Assembly: GCF_000430845.1 (NCBI RefSeq)
Contig: NZ_AUMU01000002.1
Coordinates: 1-64,000 of the forward strand
Reading direction: 5' to 3'
Origin: Chryseobacterium gregarium DSM 19109
Lineage (GTDB): Bacteria; Bacteroidota; Bacteroidia; Flavobacteriales; Weeksellaceae
DNA: 64,000 nt
Position numbers and translations under genes: made by a program. Positions 51,700 through 60,240 of this stretch are shown piece after piece. Position 1 is the stretch's first letter. Each line of letters starts with the position of its first letter. The notes beneath the pieces are model-generated. The model had not been told where the DNA came from and made no database searches. It saw only the letters and a list, made by a program, of their open reading frames with translations.

Positions 51700-52335
51700 A
51701 TGAAATTTCAGCAGTTACGAACAAACAGAATTAATCAGTGGATCATCATTCATCTCCGTTATCTGGTAGGCTTTGCCTTTATCCCGTCCGGACTGATCAA
51801 AGTAATGGGTGAACGGTTCACCGCCATCCAGACCGATAATCCGGTCGGCTATTTCTTTGAAGCTTTATATCAGTCGGGGATGTACTGGAATTTTCTGGGC
51901 TGGGTACAGGTGATCGCCGGAATACTGCTGATTACCCAGCGTTACGCTACTTTGGGCGCACTGATGTTTTTTGCGATCCTGACGAATATCTGGATGATTA
52001 CCCTTAGCCTGTCATTTAAGGGGACCTGGATCATTACTTCTTTAATGATGTTCGCGGTGCTGATGCTCCTGATTTGGGACAAACACAAATTGCTGCCGGT
52101 TATTAATTATGATACAAGATCCGTTATGAATGAGTTTCCCGATCCCGCACGCATATGGGTCAATGCAGGAATCGTTTATGCCATCTGCTTTATAGCGCTC
52201 TGTCTTTTAGGAGCTGTCAATGAAAGTGTTTATGCAAAATGGCTTTCGGGAGTATTGGCTTTAATGGTTCTGGCTACTTTTGCAGTAAGTAATTACAGGG
52301 CATACAAAAGTCAGAAATTAATACTGAATACTTAA
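51700..52335 (+). CDS. DoxX-like membrane protein
   Basis: A 211-residue membrane protein with about six helices. The first part, LRYLVGFAFIPSGLIKVMGERF, is like the first helix of DoxX/SURF4-type proteins, followed by QVIAGILLITQRYATLGALMFFAILTNIW. Function unknown. I start it at the ATG at 51700 (MKFQQLRTNRINQW) because the longer frame begins inside the preceding terminator. About 42 bases separate it from the nitroreductase gene. Confidence 0.65.
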   Translation: MKFQQLRTNRINQWIIIHLRYLVGFAFIPSGLIKVMGERFTAIQTDNPVGYFFEALYQSGMYWNFLGWVQVIAGILLITQRYATLGALMFFAILTNIWMITLSLSFKGTWIITSLMMFAVLMLLIWDKHKLLPVINYDTRSVMNEFPDPARIWVNAGIVYAICFIALCLLGAVNESVYAKWLSGVLALMVLATFAVSNYRAYKSQKLILNT

Positions 52336-52365
52336 TGTCCTGCATGATAAATGAATTACATGCCG

Positions 52366-52373
52366 TAAATTTG
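52366..52373 (+). promoter_or_regulatory. Promoter -7 box abutting the nitroreductase start
   Basis: TAAATTTG ends four bases before the ATG at 52378; a leaderless mRNA is predicted. Confidence 0.5.
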
Positions 52374-52377
52374 CATC

Positions 52378-52890
52378 ATGAATAAAGCAGACATTTTAAA
52401 AGAGATTATAGAACAGAGGAGAAGTATCTTTCCGAAAGATTATACCGAAGCAGAAATTTCTCAGGAAATCATTGATGAGATTCTGAATTCGGCGACATTC
52501 GCTCCCAATCACAAACGGACAAAACCCTGGCGTTTTAAAATATTCAGAGGGCAGGAGAAGGCTGCTCTGGCCTCGGAAATGCAGGCAATCTACAAAGCTT
52601 CCCAGCCTGAAAACCTGTTCCTGGAAAAAAAATACAATGACATTGGTTTTAAGATCAACAAAGCGGATACGGTGGTTTCCATCGTGGTTAATTTCAGCGG
52701 AATGCTTCCCGAATGGGAGGAAATCGCAGCCGTTTCTATGGCCGTTCAGAATATGTACCTGACCTGCACTGCCAACGGCATCGGGTGTTACTGGAGTTCT
52801 CCGAAACTGGTTGATCATCTGAAAGCATCTTTAACCATTGAAGAAAACCAGAAATGCCTCGGATTGTTCTATATGGGTAATCTGGAATAA
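52378..52890 (+). CDS. Nitroreductase family protein
   Basis: A 170-residue flavin enzyme of the small nitroreductase type. RRSIFPKDY at the start, then SATFAPNHKRTKPWRFKIF form the FMN-binding region; EEIAAVSMAVQNMYLTCTANGIGCYWSS is the central helix and loop. It should reduce nitro groups or quinones with NAD(P)H. The chain ends early at GLFYMGNLE; many relatives carry another 10-20 residues after this point, including part of the FMN site, so the enzyme is short but not clearly broken. Confidence 0.88.
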   Translation: MNKADILKEIIEQRRSIFPKDYTEAEISQEIIDEILNSATFAPNHKRTKPWRFKIFRGQEKAALASEMQAIYKASQPENLFLEKKYNDIGFKINKADTVVSIVVNFSGMLPEWEEIAAVSMAVQNMYLTCTANGIGCYWSSPKLVDHLKASLTIEENQKCLGLFYMGNLE

Positions 52891-52942
52891 AAGTATTATT
52901 GCAAAACTTTAGTTCGTATCTTTTTACTTTAAAGTTTTTTAC

Positions 52943-52950
52943 TATCTTTG
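52943..52950 (+). promoter_or_regulatory. rpsP-rimM promoter -7 box
   Basis: TATCTTTG, about 50 bases before the ATG of rpsP. Confidence 0.6.
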
Positions 52951-52999
52951 CACTCTTAAAATATTTAACTGGGACGAGTTCCCGTAAAATTCAAACATT

Positions 53000-53554
53000 A
53001 TGTCAGTAAAAATCAGATTACAAAGACACGGTAAAAAAGGTAAGCCTTTCTTCCACATCGTGGTTGCAGATTCTAGAGCAAGAAGAGATGGTAGATTCAT
53101 CGAAAAACTAGGAACATACAACCCAATTACTAACCCTGCAACAATTGATTTAAACGTTGATTCTGCTGTAAAGTGGTTAAACAACGGTGCTCAACCCACT
53201 GATACGGCAAGAGCGATCCTTTCTTACAAAGGGGCACTTTACAAAAAACACTTACAAGGTGGTGTTGCTAAAGGAGCTTTTGATGAGGCTGAGGCTGAAA
53301 AAAGATTCAATGCATGGGTAGAAGCTAAAGATTCAAAAGTACAAGGTAAAGTTGAAGGTTTAACCAAAGCTCAGTCTGACGCTAAGAAAGCTGCTCTGGA
53401 TGCTGAAGCTAAAGTAAACGAAGCCAGAATTGCTGCTGCTGCACAAGTTGAAGCGGATGCTAAAGCTGCTGAAGAAGCTGCTAACGCACCGGCTGAAGAA
53501 ACGACTGAAGGAGAAGCACCTGCTGCTGAAACTGAAGAAAACACTGAAGCTTAA
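53000..53554 (+). CDS. rpsP: 30S ribosomal protein S16 with long C-terminal extension
   Basis: The first 85 residues are S16 (MSVKIRLQRHGKKGKPFFHIVVAD, RDGRFIEKLGTYNPIT, YKGALYKKHLQGG). The rest, to residue 184, is an extension rich in Ala, Glu and Lys, probably a coiled coil followed by a flexible acidic tail (EEANAPAEETTEGEAPAAE). E. coli S16 has 82 residues; long forms are usual in Bacteroidota. The gene is followed by rimM after 12 bases. Confidence 0.96.
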   Translation: MSVKIRLQRHGKKGKPFFHIVVADSRARRDGRFIEKLGTYNPITNPATIDLNVDSAVKWLNNGAQPTDTARAILSYKGALYKKHLQGGVAKGAFDEAEAEKRFNAWVEAKDSKVQGKVEGLTKAQSDAKKAALDAEAKVNEARIAAAAQVEADAKAAEEAANAPAEETTEGEAPAAETEENTEA

Positions 53555-53566
53555 AAACAACCCGGT

Positions 53567-54109
53567 ATGCGTAAAGAAGATTGCTATTTATTAGGAAAAA
53601 TCACACGCAGACACGGACTTGCGGGTAACGTTATCCTTAAACTGGATACCGACCAGCCCGAGCTTTACAATAAACTGGAATCAATATTCGTTGAAATCAA
53701 CGGATTATTGGTTCCTTTTTTTATTGAAAAGTCATCATGGAGCAAATTGGACGCTCTGAATATTGCCTTTAAAAATTCTACTGAGGCTCTGGTAGACCAG
53801 TCACTGGGTAAAAACGTATATTTACCGCTGGCTACATTACCGAAACTTTCCGGCAAACAATTCTATTACCATGAGATCATCGGGTACAGCATCCTTGACG
53901 AAAACGGTCAGGACTGTGGCGTGATCCGTTCGGTAAATGATCAGACGGCCCAGGTGTATTTCGTAACGAATCTGGACGGTAAGGAAGTGGTTATTCCTAT
54001 GATCAAAGACTGGGTTCTTGAAGTCGACCGGGATGAAAGGTTCATCAAAATGATTCTTCCTGAAGGACTCATTGATGTTTATCTGGTTCCTTCTAAAAAA
54101 GATGAATAA
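53567..54109 (+). CDS. rimM: 16S rRNA processing protein RimM
   Basis: Helps mature the 30S head. The N-terminal domain has LLGKITRRHGLAGNVILKLDTDQPE, with the family GxxGxxG-like HGLAG, and the C-terminal PRC-barrel half has FYYHEIIGYSILDENGQDCG and ending VVIPMIKDWVLEVDRDERFIKMILPEGL. 180 residues. It is co-transcribed with rpsP, as in most bacteria. Confidence 0.95.
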   Translation: MRKEDCYLLGKITRRHGLAGNVILKLDTDQPELYNKLESIFVEINGLLVPFFIEKSSWSKLDALNIAFKNSTEALVDQSLGKNVYLPLATLPKLSGKQFYYHEIIGYSILDENGQDCGVIRSVNDQTAQVYFVTNLDGKEVVIPMIKDWVLEVDRDERFIKMILPEGLIDVYLVPSKKDE

Positions 54110-54115
54110 TCATCA

Positions 54116-55159
54116 TCAGTTTTTCAGATAATAGATCTGAAATTTTCCCTCCTTTATATTACTTACTAAAAAATATTTTCCCGCTTTGGTTCTTACAGGA
54201 TCAGAGACGGCTAGTTTATTATGGTCCTCTTTGGTGGAAATCGTTTTACTGCCGAGTTTTATATCATAATAATACATATGCACAGGATGATAGCCGAACG
54301 ATGCTACAAAATGGTTCCCGGTGCTGAACCATTGGTTGCCTGAGACAATCTTATCCTTCACCTGAAAAAATACGGTATCCCTGTTTTCTTTCCGGATTTC
54401 GGCTGAAAAGACATTCCCTTTCCGCAACAGCTGTATCTTAGGATGAAGCGTTATATATAAAGGATCATCTTTTTCAGAGAATTTTTCAAAGGATTTCAGA
54501 AGATTTGAAGAAATAAAATAAGGATCTTTCTGATCAGGGTTACCCAGGTAATTGTCACCATACGCTGCATAATTCAAAATTCCGGTTCTCGCTTCATCGG
54601 GGATTAACAGAATCCGATCCGTCTTATTCAAAATGGTTTGTTGAAAAGCAGATTTCTCATCGGCTATTTTTTTTATTAATGCAGAATCTTTTTCAGGTTC
54701 TCCCGTGTGAAAGAGGTGCTCGTATTTTTTCGTGATATCATCCGGATCATAGAAAGGCAGAATTTTTTTATGACGGAAATCCGGAGCGATATATTTCCGG
54801 TCATTGGCATACAGGTTACCTGTATCATCTATGAAAGCAAGATTATTGATATTCGGCCTGTTGTTCCATTGTTCAGCAATGGCCAGCCTGCCCTCACGCA
54901 TTATAAAAATCCTGTTGGTATGGTTCTCATGGGAATCTGTTACCGGGTAATTGTAGATAAAAAAATAATGGTCTTTCACCAGATAGCTGCAGTTGTCTTT
55001 CTGTGAAAGCGGAAGCTCCATGACCTTCTCCAAAACAACTGTTTTATCCGAAAAATTAGGAAATTCCGGAATTTCAGGATGCCTGTCTTCTTCCACCTCT
55101 GTTTTAGGACTATAGCAGGATGATAAAATGAAAAGCGACAGTACAAGTGAAATCCTCAT
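54116..55159 (-). CDS. Uncharacterised lipoprotein
   Basis: A lipoprotein signal (LVLSLFILSSC, cysteine at residue 15) and a 330-residue exported domain that looks like a beta-propeller or a series of beta sheets, with repeated YFxxY and FxV strands. I do not recognise a family. It stops seven bases behind rimM on the opposite strand. No link to neighbours is visible. Confidence 0.65.
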   Translation of the reverse strand: MRISLVLSLFILSSCYSPKTEVEEDRHPEIPEFPNFSDKTVVLEKVMELPLSQKDNCSYLVKDHYFFIYNYPVTDSHENHTNRIFIMREGRLAIAEQWNNRPNINNLAFIDDTGNLYANDRKYIAPDFRHKKILPFYDPDDITKKYEHLFHTGEPEKDSALIKKIADEKSAFQQTILNKTDRILLIPDEARTGILNYAAYGDNYLGNPDQKDPYFISSNLLKSFEKFSEKDDPLYITLHPKIQLLRKGNVFSAEIRKENRDTVFFQVKDKIVSGNQWFSTGNHFVASFGYHPVHMYYYDIKLGSKTISTKEDHNKLAVSDPVRTKAGKYFLVSNIKEGKFQIYYLKN

Positions 55160-55229
55160 GGTTTATTTTTATTAAAGATACATTTTTTTGAAAAATATAA
55201 AGTACTATAATAACCAAGCCTTTTAGTAA

Positions 55230-55267
55230 AAAAGATGAGTGACGATATCATGAATCACTCATCTTTT
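55230..55267 (-). terminator. Terminator of the serine hydrolase gene
   Basis: Perfect 13-base arms AAAAGATGAGTGA and TCACTCATCTTTT with a 12-base loop, 22 bases behind the stop; on the minus strand it ends in a T run. Confidence 0.8.
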
Positions 55268-55289
55268 ATTACACATTATTCATTGCTTA

Positions 55290-56927
55290 TCATTTATTAA
55301 TCGCCGGAAGCAAATACTCCTCCACTATCTTTTCCGCCTGTAAGTGGGCATAGGATTTATTGTAAGCTTTTGCTGTGATCACGATCACGACAGGAATTTC
55401 CGTGAATACAATAATTTTGTTTCCGCCGTTTCCACTGGATTGATAGGCCTCAAAACTTTGATTTCCCGCTTTATAAACTTTCCTCCAGAATAGATAGCCG
55501 TACCATTCAAAATCCTGGTCACTGGTGAAATAGTTGGTGAAAGATCTTTTTATCCAGTTTTTGTCGATCATTTTCCGGCCTTTCCATATTCCGTTATTTT
55601 TATAAAGCTGTCCGAATTTGGCAAAATCCAGCGCTTTCATCCGAAGTCCTCCGGCCAGTGAAGGCTTCTGCTGCGGGGTAAACTGCCATTGATAATTCGT
55701 GATTCCGAGCGGTTGAAAAAGCTTTTTACCAGCATATTTTTCCAGACCTTCGGGAACTGTTTTATCTAAAATATCGCCTGTCAATACAACCCCTGCCGTA
55801 AAATAGCTCCAGGTTTTCCCGGGCTTGTTTTCCGTAGCAGGCAGATCCAGAGCAAACTTCACCCAATTCTCTGTAGGGTACATATTTTCCTCATTTCCGG
55901 AAGAGCTTTCATCAGCATCATTTCCGTCAAATCCCGAGCTCATCGTCAGCAGGCTTCTAATGGTAATGCTGTCTTTGCGGGACGAATAATTTTTGAACTG
56001 TTTCAGGTCATAAAACTCTTTCAGCATCCGGTTTTCACTTTTAAAATAACCGTCTTGGATGGCGATTCCCATCAGAGCGGAGGCAAAAGATTTCCCGACC
56101 GAACGCGTGTCCTGCAGGGAATCTCTTCCCGACCGGCTGAAATATTCCTCCAAAAGAAGCTTTTCATTTTTGATGATTACAATACCGGTAATATCCCTGA
56201 ACCTGTTCTCTGCAATTTTTGTATTTAAAAGCCTGATTTTTTCCTGATCAAATTTTTCATCAGACACTTTCCATCCGCTGTCGGGCTGAATCTTCTGCAC
56301 AGCCATCTGATCCTCCGAAATGTCTTTGTGAGGAACGGTTAAGTGAATTTCACCGGAAGCCATGGTATTTCCGACTTTTACTGACGAAGTTTTTAAATAA
56401 GGTCTGATTTCAATCTTTAACACATGATTTCCTTCACTCATGGCGTCAATTCCGCCATGGGCCATATAAAACCTTGTCCACATATATTTTCCCCAGGAAT
56501 CTTCATTTTTTGAACTTAATAAAGGAATTCTGAAATTGGTTTTCAGCTTTTTGCTTTCCGCTGTTCCGGCTCCCGGATTCAGGTCCTCCGTATAAATTAA
56601 TTTTCCGTCAATGTAAAAACTGAATTGGTAATTTCCTTTTTTAAGCAATTCATCCGCCGATAAACTGGAGTCAAGCTGATGTAAATAATTGACCAGTGAG
56701 TTATCCAGAAAAATGCGGAGGTCAAGGTCTTTATCTTCCTGAAATGTCATTGTTTTCAGAAAATCGGTTTCCTTCGTATTTTCCAGAGGAATCATTTGAT
56801 CTAAAAATAAAATTTTGTTCAGATGGTTTTTCTGAACAGGATTTTCAATCTTTTCAGGCTCAACCAGATTTTGGCTTAAAGAGAAACCGGAAATAAAAAT
56901 CAGAACGGATAAAAGAATTGTTTTCAT
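55290..56927 (-). CDS. Secreted beta-lactamase-family serine hydrolase
   Basis: A signal peptide (KTILLSVLIFISGFSLSQ), an N-terminal region of about 220 residues without a known domain, then a class C beta-lactamase-type domain: SVGKSFASALMG holds the SxxK nucleophile, YFTAGVVLT the Tyr-x-(Asn/Ala) motif and the SSGNGGNKIIVF strand the third motif. Relatives are esterases or D-aminopeptidases and rarely true beta-lactamases. I start it at the ATG at 56927, since the longer frame has no signal peptide and runs into the AraC gene. 545 residues. Confidence 0.85.
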   Translation of the reverse strand: MKTILLSVLIFISGFSLSQNLVEPEKIENPVQKNHLNKILFLDQMIPLENTKETDFLKTMTFQEDKDLDLRIFLDNSLVNYLHQLDSSLSADELLKKGNYQFSFYIDGKLIYTEDLNPGAGTAESKKLKTNFRIPLLSSKNEDSWGKYMWTRFYMAHGGIDAMSEGNHVLKIEIRPYLKTSSVKVGNTMASGEIHLTVPHKDISEDQMAVQKIQPDSGWKVSDEKFDQEKIRLLNTKIAENRFRDITGIVIIKNEKLLLEEYFSRSGRDSLQDTRSVGKSFASALMGIAIQDGYFKSENRMLKEFYDLKQFKNYSSRKDSITIRSLLTMSSGFDGNDADESSSGNEENMYPTENWVKFALDLPATENKPGKTWSYFTAGVVLTGDILDKTVPEGLEKYAGKKLFQPLGITNYQWQFTPQQKPSLAGGLRMKALDFAKFGQLYKNNGIWKGRKMIDKNWIKRSFTNYFTSDQDFEWYGYLFWRKVYKAGNQSFEAYQSSGNGGNKIIVFTEIPVVIVITAKAYNKSYAHLQAEKIVEEYLLPAINK

Positions 56928-56992
56928 GTTAAATTTTATCTGAACAAAAGTAGGCCTCTGATGGTATAAAAAATAGAATGAAATTAACATTT

Positions 56993-57796
56993 TTATTTCT
57001 TCAGAAGGTTTTTGTATTGAAGCGGAGCAATTCCCATATTCTCTCTGAATGACCTGATAAAGTGGCTTTGATCTGCAAAACCGCATTCCAGTGCTATTTC
57101 CGTTAAAGACCTATGGGTGTTGAGAAGGGTTAAGGATCTGCTGATCTTCAGTTTCCGGATGTATGTTCCTAAAGTGCAGTGAAAATGCTTCTGAAAATCC
57201 CTGCTCAGATGAACAGGATGAACGTCCAGTGTCTTTGAAAGCTCGGTCAGGCTTAATTTTTCCGTGAAACTTCCGTGGAGTATTTCATCGATCTTACTTA
57301 CCCATTGCGGTTTTTTATCAGCATTTTTGGCCTTGCCGGATAACTGACTGAAAATATTGAGTAAAAGTTCATGAACAGGCAGTTCAATCCCTGGAGCATT
57401 CATTTTTGTTTCCCTGAAAATCTGGTGCATAAGCAATTTTATAACAGGGTCTTTTACATTGAAGCTTCCTTCCAGGGAGTCTTTTGAAATATCAAACTGT
57501 TTAAACCAGTCTTCCGTAAGTTCAAGATGGAATCCTCTCGTGAAAATATCCGGCCTGATATTGTAATGCGCATCTTCCCAATGATGGTAGAGCAGTGTTC
57601 CTGCAGAACAGTCATACATTTCTTTTTTGTTTCCTTCCGTCATATGTCCCTGCAGCAGAAAAGTAAAATATGGGTTTTCATGATAATGCCAGTCGACAAA
57701 AGGATGGGTGTACTCAGTATCGGTAATAGTTAAACCGTCTAAATGGAGGGTTTCATTGGTTTGCCCGAAAAATTCACCATGACGGAGGCTTTTCAT
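56993..57796 (-). CDS. AraC-family transcriptional regulator
   Basis: A 267-residue protein with an N-terminal cupin-type sensing region (HPFVDWHYHENPYFTFLLQGHM) and a C-terminal double helix-turn-helix: LSLTELSKTLDVHPVHLSRDFQKHFHCTLG and LTEIALECGFADQSHFIRSFRENMGIAP. AraC regulators of this type bind DNA as dimers and control near-by genes. It ends 65 bases ahead of the serine hydrolase start, on the same strand, which it may control. The ligand is unknown. Confidence 0.93.
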   Translation of the reverse strand: MKSLRHGEFFGQTNETLHLDGLTITDTEYTHPFVDWHYHENPYFTFLLQGHMTEGNKKEMYDCSAGTLLYHHWEDAHYNIRPDIFTRGFHLELTEDWFKQFDISKDSLEGSFNVKDPVIKLLMHQIFRETKMNAPGIELPVHELLLNIFSQLSGKAKNADKKPQWVSKIDEILHGSFTEKLSLTELSKTLDVHPVHLSRDFQKHFHCTLGTYIRKLKISRSLTLLNTHRSLTEIALECGFADQSHFIRSFRENMGIAPLQYKNLLKK

Positions 57797-57797
57797 A

Positions 57798-58724
57798 TTA
57801 TAGTTTTTGTTTTAAATTTTCAATCTGACCATACATTTTATTGAAAAATATTTTCCTGTCACGGTTTCCCGAAGTGTTCAGCGATTTTGAATTTTTGATC
57901 TGGTGCTCAAAATAATTTCGTGTTTCACCACAGGTTTTTTCATCATTAATCAGAATATAGCCAAACATATTCACAGGGATCGCAAAAAGGGATTGTTGCG
58001 GATGGTGAAAAAAAATGTCGTTGGAAAGATGCATCAGTTCGTTTTCGTACAGGTGAAACTTCGGATTGTTTTCTGTCTTCTGTTCAATATAGGCGATCAG
58101 TTCTTTTAATTCTTTCAGGATAACTGTTGCTTCGTTTTTTTCTAAAAGTCCCGTTTCATAATAAAATAAAATCTGTTGCAGAATACTGGAGATGGTCAGG
58201 TCATTCCAGAGCTCCACTATATTTTGTGCTTCATATTTTTTCCTGAGTTTCTGGGTATTTGATTCGGAATATGGCGGCGAAAAATGCAGAAAAGGAATAA
58301 AAACCTGTTTTGCGTTCAGCAGGTTCATCCAGACATAAATCTTAAAACGGGAAAGCAGGGTATCTGAAAGCGTATAGAAAAACGGAATATCCTTAGCAGA
58401 GTAATACACCGTCATCTCATCAGTAAACGGGAGGTTTTCAAAAATGCTGAGGTTATTCTGAAAAAAAGACTGCAGATCTTCTGTTGTATTTACCGCTGAT
58501 GTTTTCTGGACCACGAGCTGCCGGTCTGAAGTGATAAACTGATTGAGGGAGATCTGATAGTATTTCGCCAGTTCCAATGCTTCCTCAAAACTGAACTTTG
58601 CCTTCATGGAAGTCCGGCGGTGTGCCGCATCATAGCTGATGTCAAGAATATTGGCAATCTCGTCATTCAATGATTTGTCGCCAATCCTTCTGCGGATTTC
58701 TTTAAGTAAAAGCTCCTGATGCAT
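57798..58724 (-). CDS. Helix-turn-helix regulator, likely autoregulated
   Basis: An N-terminal XRE-type helix-turn-helix (LNDEIANILDISYDAAHRRTSMKAKFSFEEALELAKYY) and a 230-residue helical C-terminal part of unknown kind, possibly a ligand-binding or dimer domain. I start at the ATG at 58724 (MHQELLLKEIRRRIG); the longer frame begins upstream in the operator region. The stop is two bases from the AraC gene start, so both are on one transcript. Two GTGATTTTCAC palindromes lie just upstream, at its own promoter and at that of the divergent gene. 308 residues. Confidence 0.78.
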   Translation of the reverse strand: MHQELLLKEIRRRIGDKSLNDEIANILDISYDAAHRRTSMKAKFSFEEALELAKYYQISLNQFITSDRQLVVQKTSAVNTTEDLQSFFQNNLSIFENLPFTDEMTVYYSAKDIPFFYTLSDTLLSRFKIYVWMNLLNAKQVFIPFLHFSPPYSESNTQKLRKKYEAQNIVELWNDLTISSILQQILFYYETGLLEKNEATVILKELKELIAYIEQKTENNPKFHLYENELMHLSNDIFFHHPQQSLFAIPVNMFGYILINDEKTCGETRNYFEHQIKNSKSLNTSGNRDRKIFFNKMYGQIENLKQKL

Positions 58725-58730
58725 GTTTTT

Positions 58731-58748
58731 GTGATTTTCACAAATGTA
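58731..58748 (-). promoter_or_regulatory. Operator 1 and promoter box of the HTH regulator
   Basis: The palindrome GTGATTTTCAC (58731-58741, GTGA-TTT-TCAC) touches, on the minus strand, a TACATTTG -7 box (58748-58741). A protein bound here would cover the transcription start of the regulator gene. Confidence 0.5.
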
Positions 58749-58783
58749 CTTCTTTATTTTAATTTTTTTCCGCATTCGGATTG

Positions 58784-58805
58784 GTGATTTTCACAGATAC
58801 TTTTG
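58784..58805 (+). promoter_or_regulatory. Operator 2 and promoter box of the divergent gene
   Basis: A second GTGATTTTCAC (58784-58794) lies three bases ahead of a plus-strand TACTTTTG -7 box (58798-58805), 53 bases from the first copy. The leader to the ATG at 58831 is about 20 bases. Confidence 0.5.
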
Positions 58806-58830
58806 AAGTATAATTTTAAAACAAGATATC

Positions 58831-59508
58831 ATGAATAAGAATTTAATACTATTGAATGTGCTCATCAGCATGGTATTGCATGGCCAGGACCACGACAGCG
58901 TTAAGATAAAGCCTGCTGTATTTTCGGTAAATCCTAAAAAGTCAGTGACAAGAAATACGTCAGGAATTAACATTGGGGTATTAGATATTTACAAAAAACA
59001 AAAAATTAACGGCCTGAATCTGCAGGCGAACCCGCTTAGCCTGATTTATCCCCTTATTCCTAAAGCCATCCCCGTTCCTACAGAAGAAACATCAACGGTT
59101 ACGGTAAACGGACTGCATATTTCTACCGGCGGGATGGTGGATGGTGAAAAACTTAACGGGGTCGGGATTTCGATCTATCATCATGCACGGGTTACCAATG
59201 GAGTTTCTGTAAATTTTTACAATAATACTTCGGGAAATCTAACAGGGATCCATATTTCTGGATTTGCTAACAGTTCTGAAAAAGGATACGGTTTGCACAT
59301 GGCTTTTATCGGAAACGATTCAGATGATTTCAAAGGGCTGCAGGTCTCCGGGTTCAATGAATCCAAAAAGATGAGAGGGGTGCAGATCGGGCTGGTGAAC
59401 AAGGCCGGAAATCTTAAAGGGTTTCAGCTTGGATTGTGGAATGTCAACGAAAAGAGGAAACTGCCTTTGATCAACTGGAATTTTAAAGCTAAAACCAAAA
59501 AGTCATGA
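58831..59508 (+). CDS. Surface-repeat protein of the LA_2272 type
   Basis: A signal peptide (NKNLILLNVLISMVLHGQ), then repeats of about 18-22 residues with GLxxS/N and GVxIxxxN patterns: TVNGLHISTGGMVDGEKLNG, GNLTGIHISGFANSSEK, FKGLQVSGFNESKKMRG, NLKGFQLGLWNVNEKRK. This resembles the LA_2272 family of surface repeats, predicted to form a beta-sheet on the outside of the outer membrane. Its gene is divergent from the HTH regulator, with which it shares the operator pair, and overlaps the next gene by four bases (ATGA). Confidence 0.75.
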   Translation: MNKNLILLNVLISMVLHGQDHDSVKIKPAVFSVNPKKSVTRNTSGINIGVLDIYKKQKINGLNLQANPLSLIYPLIPKAIPVPTEETSTVTVNGLHISTGGMVDGEKLNGVGISIYHHARVTNGVSVNFYNNTSGNLTGIHISGFANSSEKGYGLHMAFIGNDSDDFKGLQVSGFNESKKMRGVQIGLVNKAGNLKGFQLGLWNVNEKRKLPLINWNFKAKTKKS

Positions 59509-60104
59509 AAACAGTACCTTATATTTTAATTGCGGTAAGATTTATCCTGGCGCCGGTTATTATGGCTTTAGCGTATCTCCAAGGAGAAGAATCCCGATTT
59601 TTGATTTTAGGATTGATGTATACCGGATTGCTTACCGACATTTTCGACGGAATTATTGCCCGGAAAGCCGGTGTCTCATCTGAACAGCTGAGAAGACTGG
59701 ATAGCCAGACCGATCTGGTGTTCTGGCTTTCATTGGGCTTTGCTTCCTATTTTATGGCTCCTGAACTCATTACAAACGAATGGCCGGGAATCCTTTTGAT
59801 CTTTGGGATGGAAGCCCTCTGCTATCTTGTCAGTTTCCTGAAATTCGGTAAAGAAACCTGTACCCATGCCTTTTTGTCAAAAATGTGGGGCCTGAGCCTG
59901 CTGATTGCTTTTACCTATCTGATAGGCTTTCAACAGGCGGGCTGGGCTTTTTATCTGACGGTAGCGTTAGGATTCATTTCCCACATTGATGTGATCCTTA
60001 TTGTTTTGCTGCTCCCGAAATGGCAGTATGATGTTCCCAGTTCCTATCATGCCTGGAAGATCCGCCAGGGGAAACAGAGAAAAAAGACGGTTTTCTTTAA
60101 TTGA
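59505..60104 (+). CDS. CDP-alcohol phosphatidyltransferase family protein
   Basis: A 199-residue membrane enzyme of the phosphatidylglycerolphosphate synthase/cardiolipin synthase fold. The signature DIFDGIIARKAGVSSEQLRRLDSQTD has all acids of D-x2-DG-x2-AR-x8-G-x3-D-x3-D, but the third glycine is a leucine. About six helices. It shares an ATGA with the surface-repeat gene and so depends on its transcription. The alcohol acceptor is unknown. Confidence 0.8.
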   Translation: MKTVPYILIAVRFILAPVIMALAYLQGEESRFLILGLMYTGLLTDIFDGIIARKAGVSSEQLRRLDSQTDLVFWLSLGFASYFMAPELITNEWPGILLIFGMEALCYLVSFLKFGKETCTHAFLSKMWGLSLLIAFTYLIGFQQAGWAFYLTVALGFISHIDVILIVLLLPKWQYDVPSSYHAWKIRQGKQRKKTVFFN

Positions 60105-60160
60105 TTCGCATTTAAAACGGATTTTCCGGTTAAATTATTGATAAATGATTGGGTAAAAAC

Positions 60161-60192
60161 ACAGCGTCATCATCATATTGCGCTGTTTTTTT
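60161..60192 (+). terminator. Terminator ahead of asnS
   Basis: Arms ACAGCG and CGCTGT with flanking A and T runs; the loop is 14 bases. The asnS promoter box begins within its T run (60194). Confidence 0.6.
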
Positions 60193-60193
60193 G

Positions 60194-60201
60194 TAACTTT
60201 G
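60194..60201 (+). promoter_or_regulatory. asnS promoter -7 box
   Basis: TAACTTTG, 40 bases before the ATG at 60241. Confidence 0.55.
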
Positions 60202-60240
60202 CCCACATTAATTTTTATACAAAAATTTATTATCGACAAA

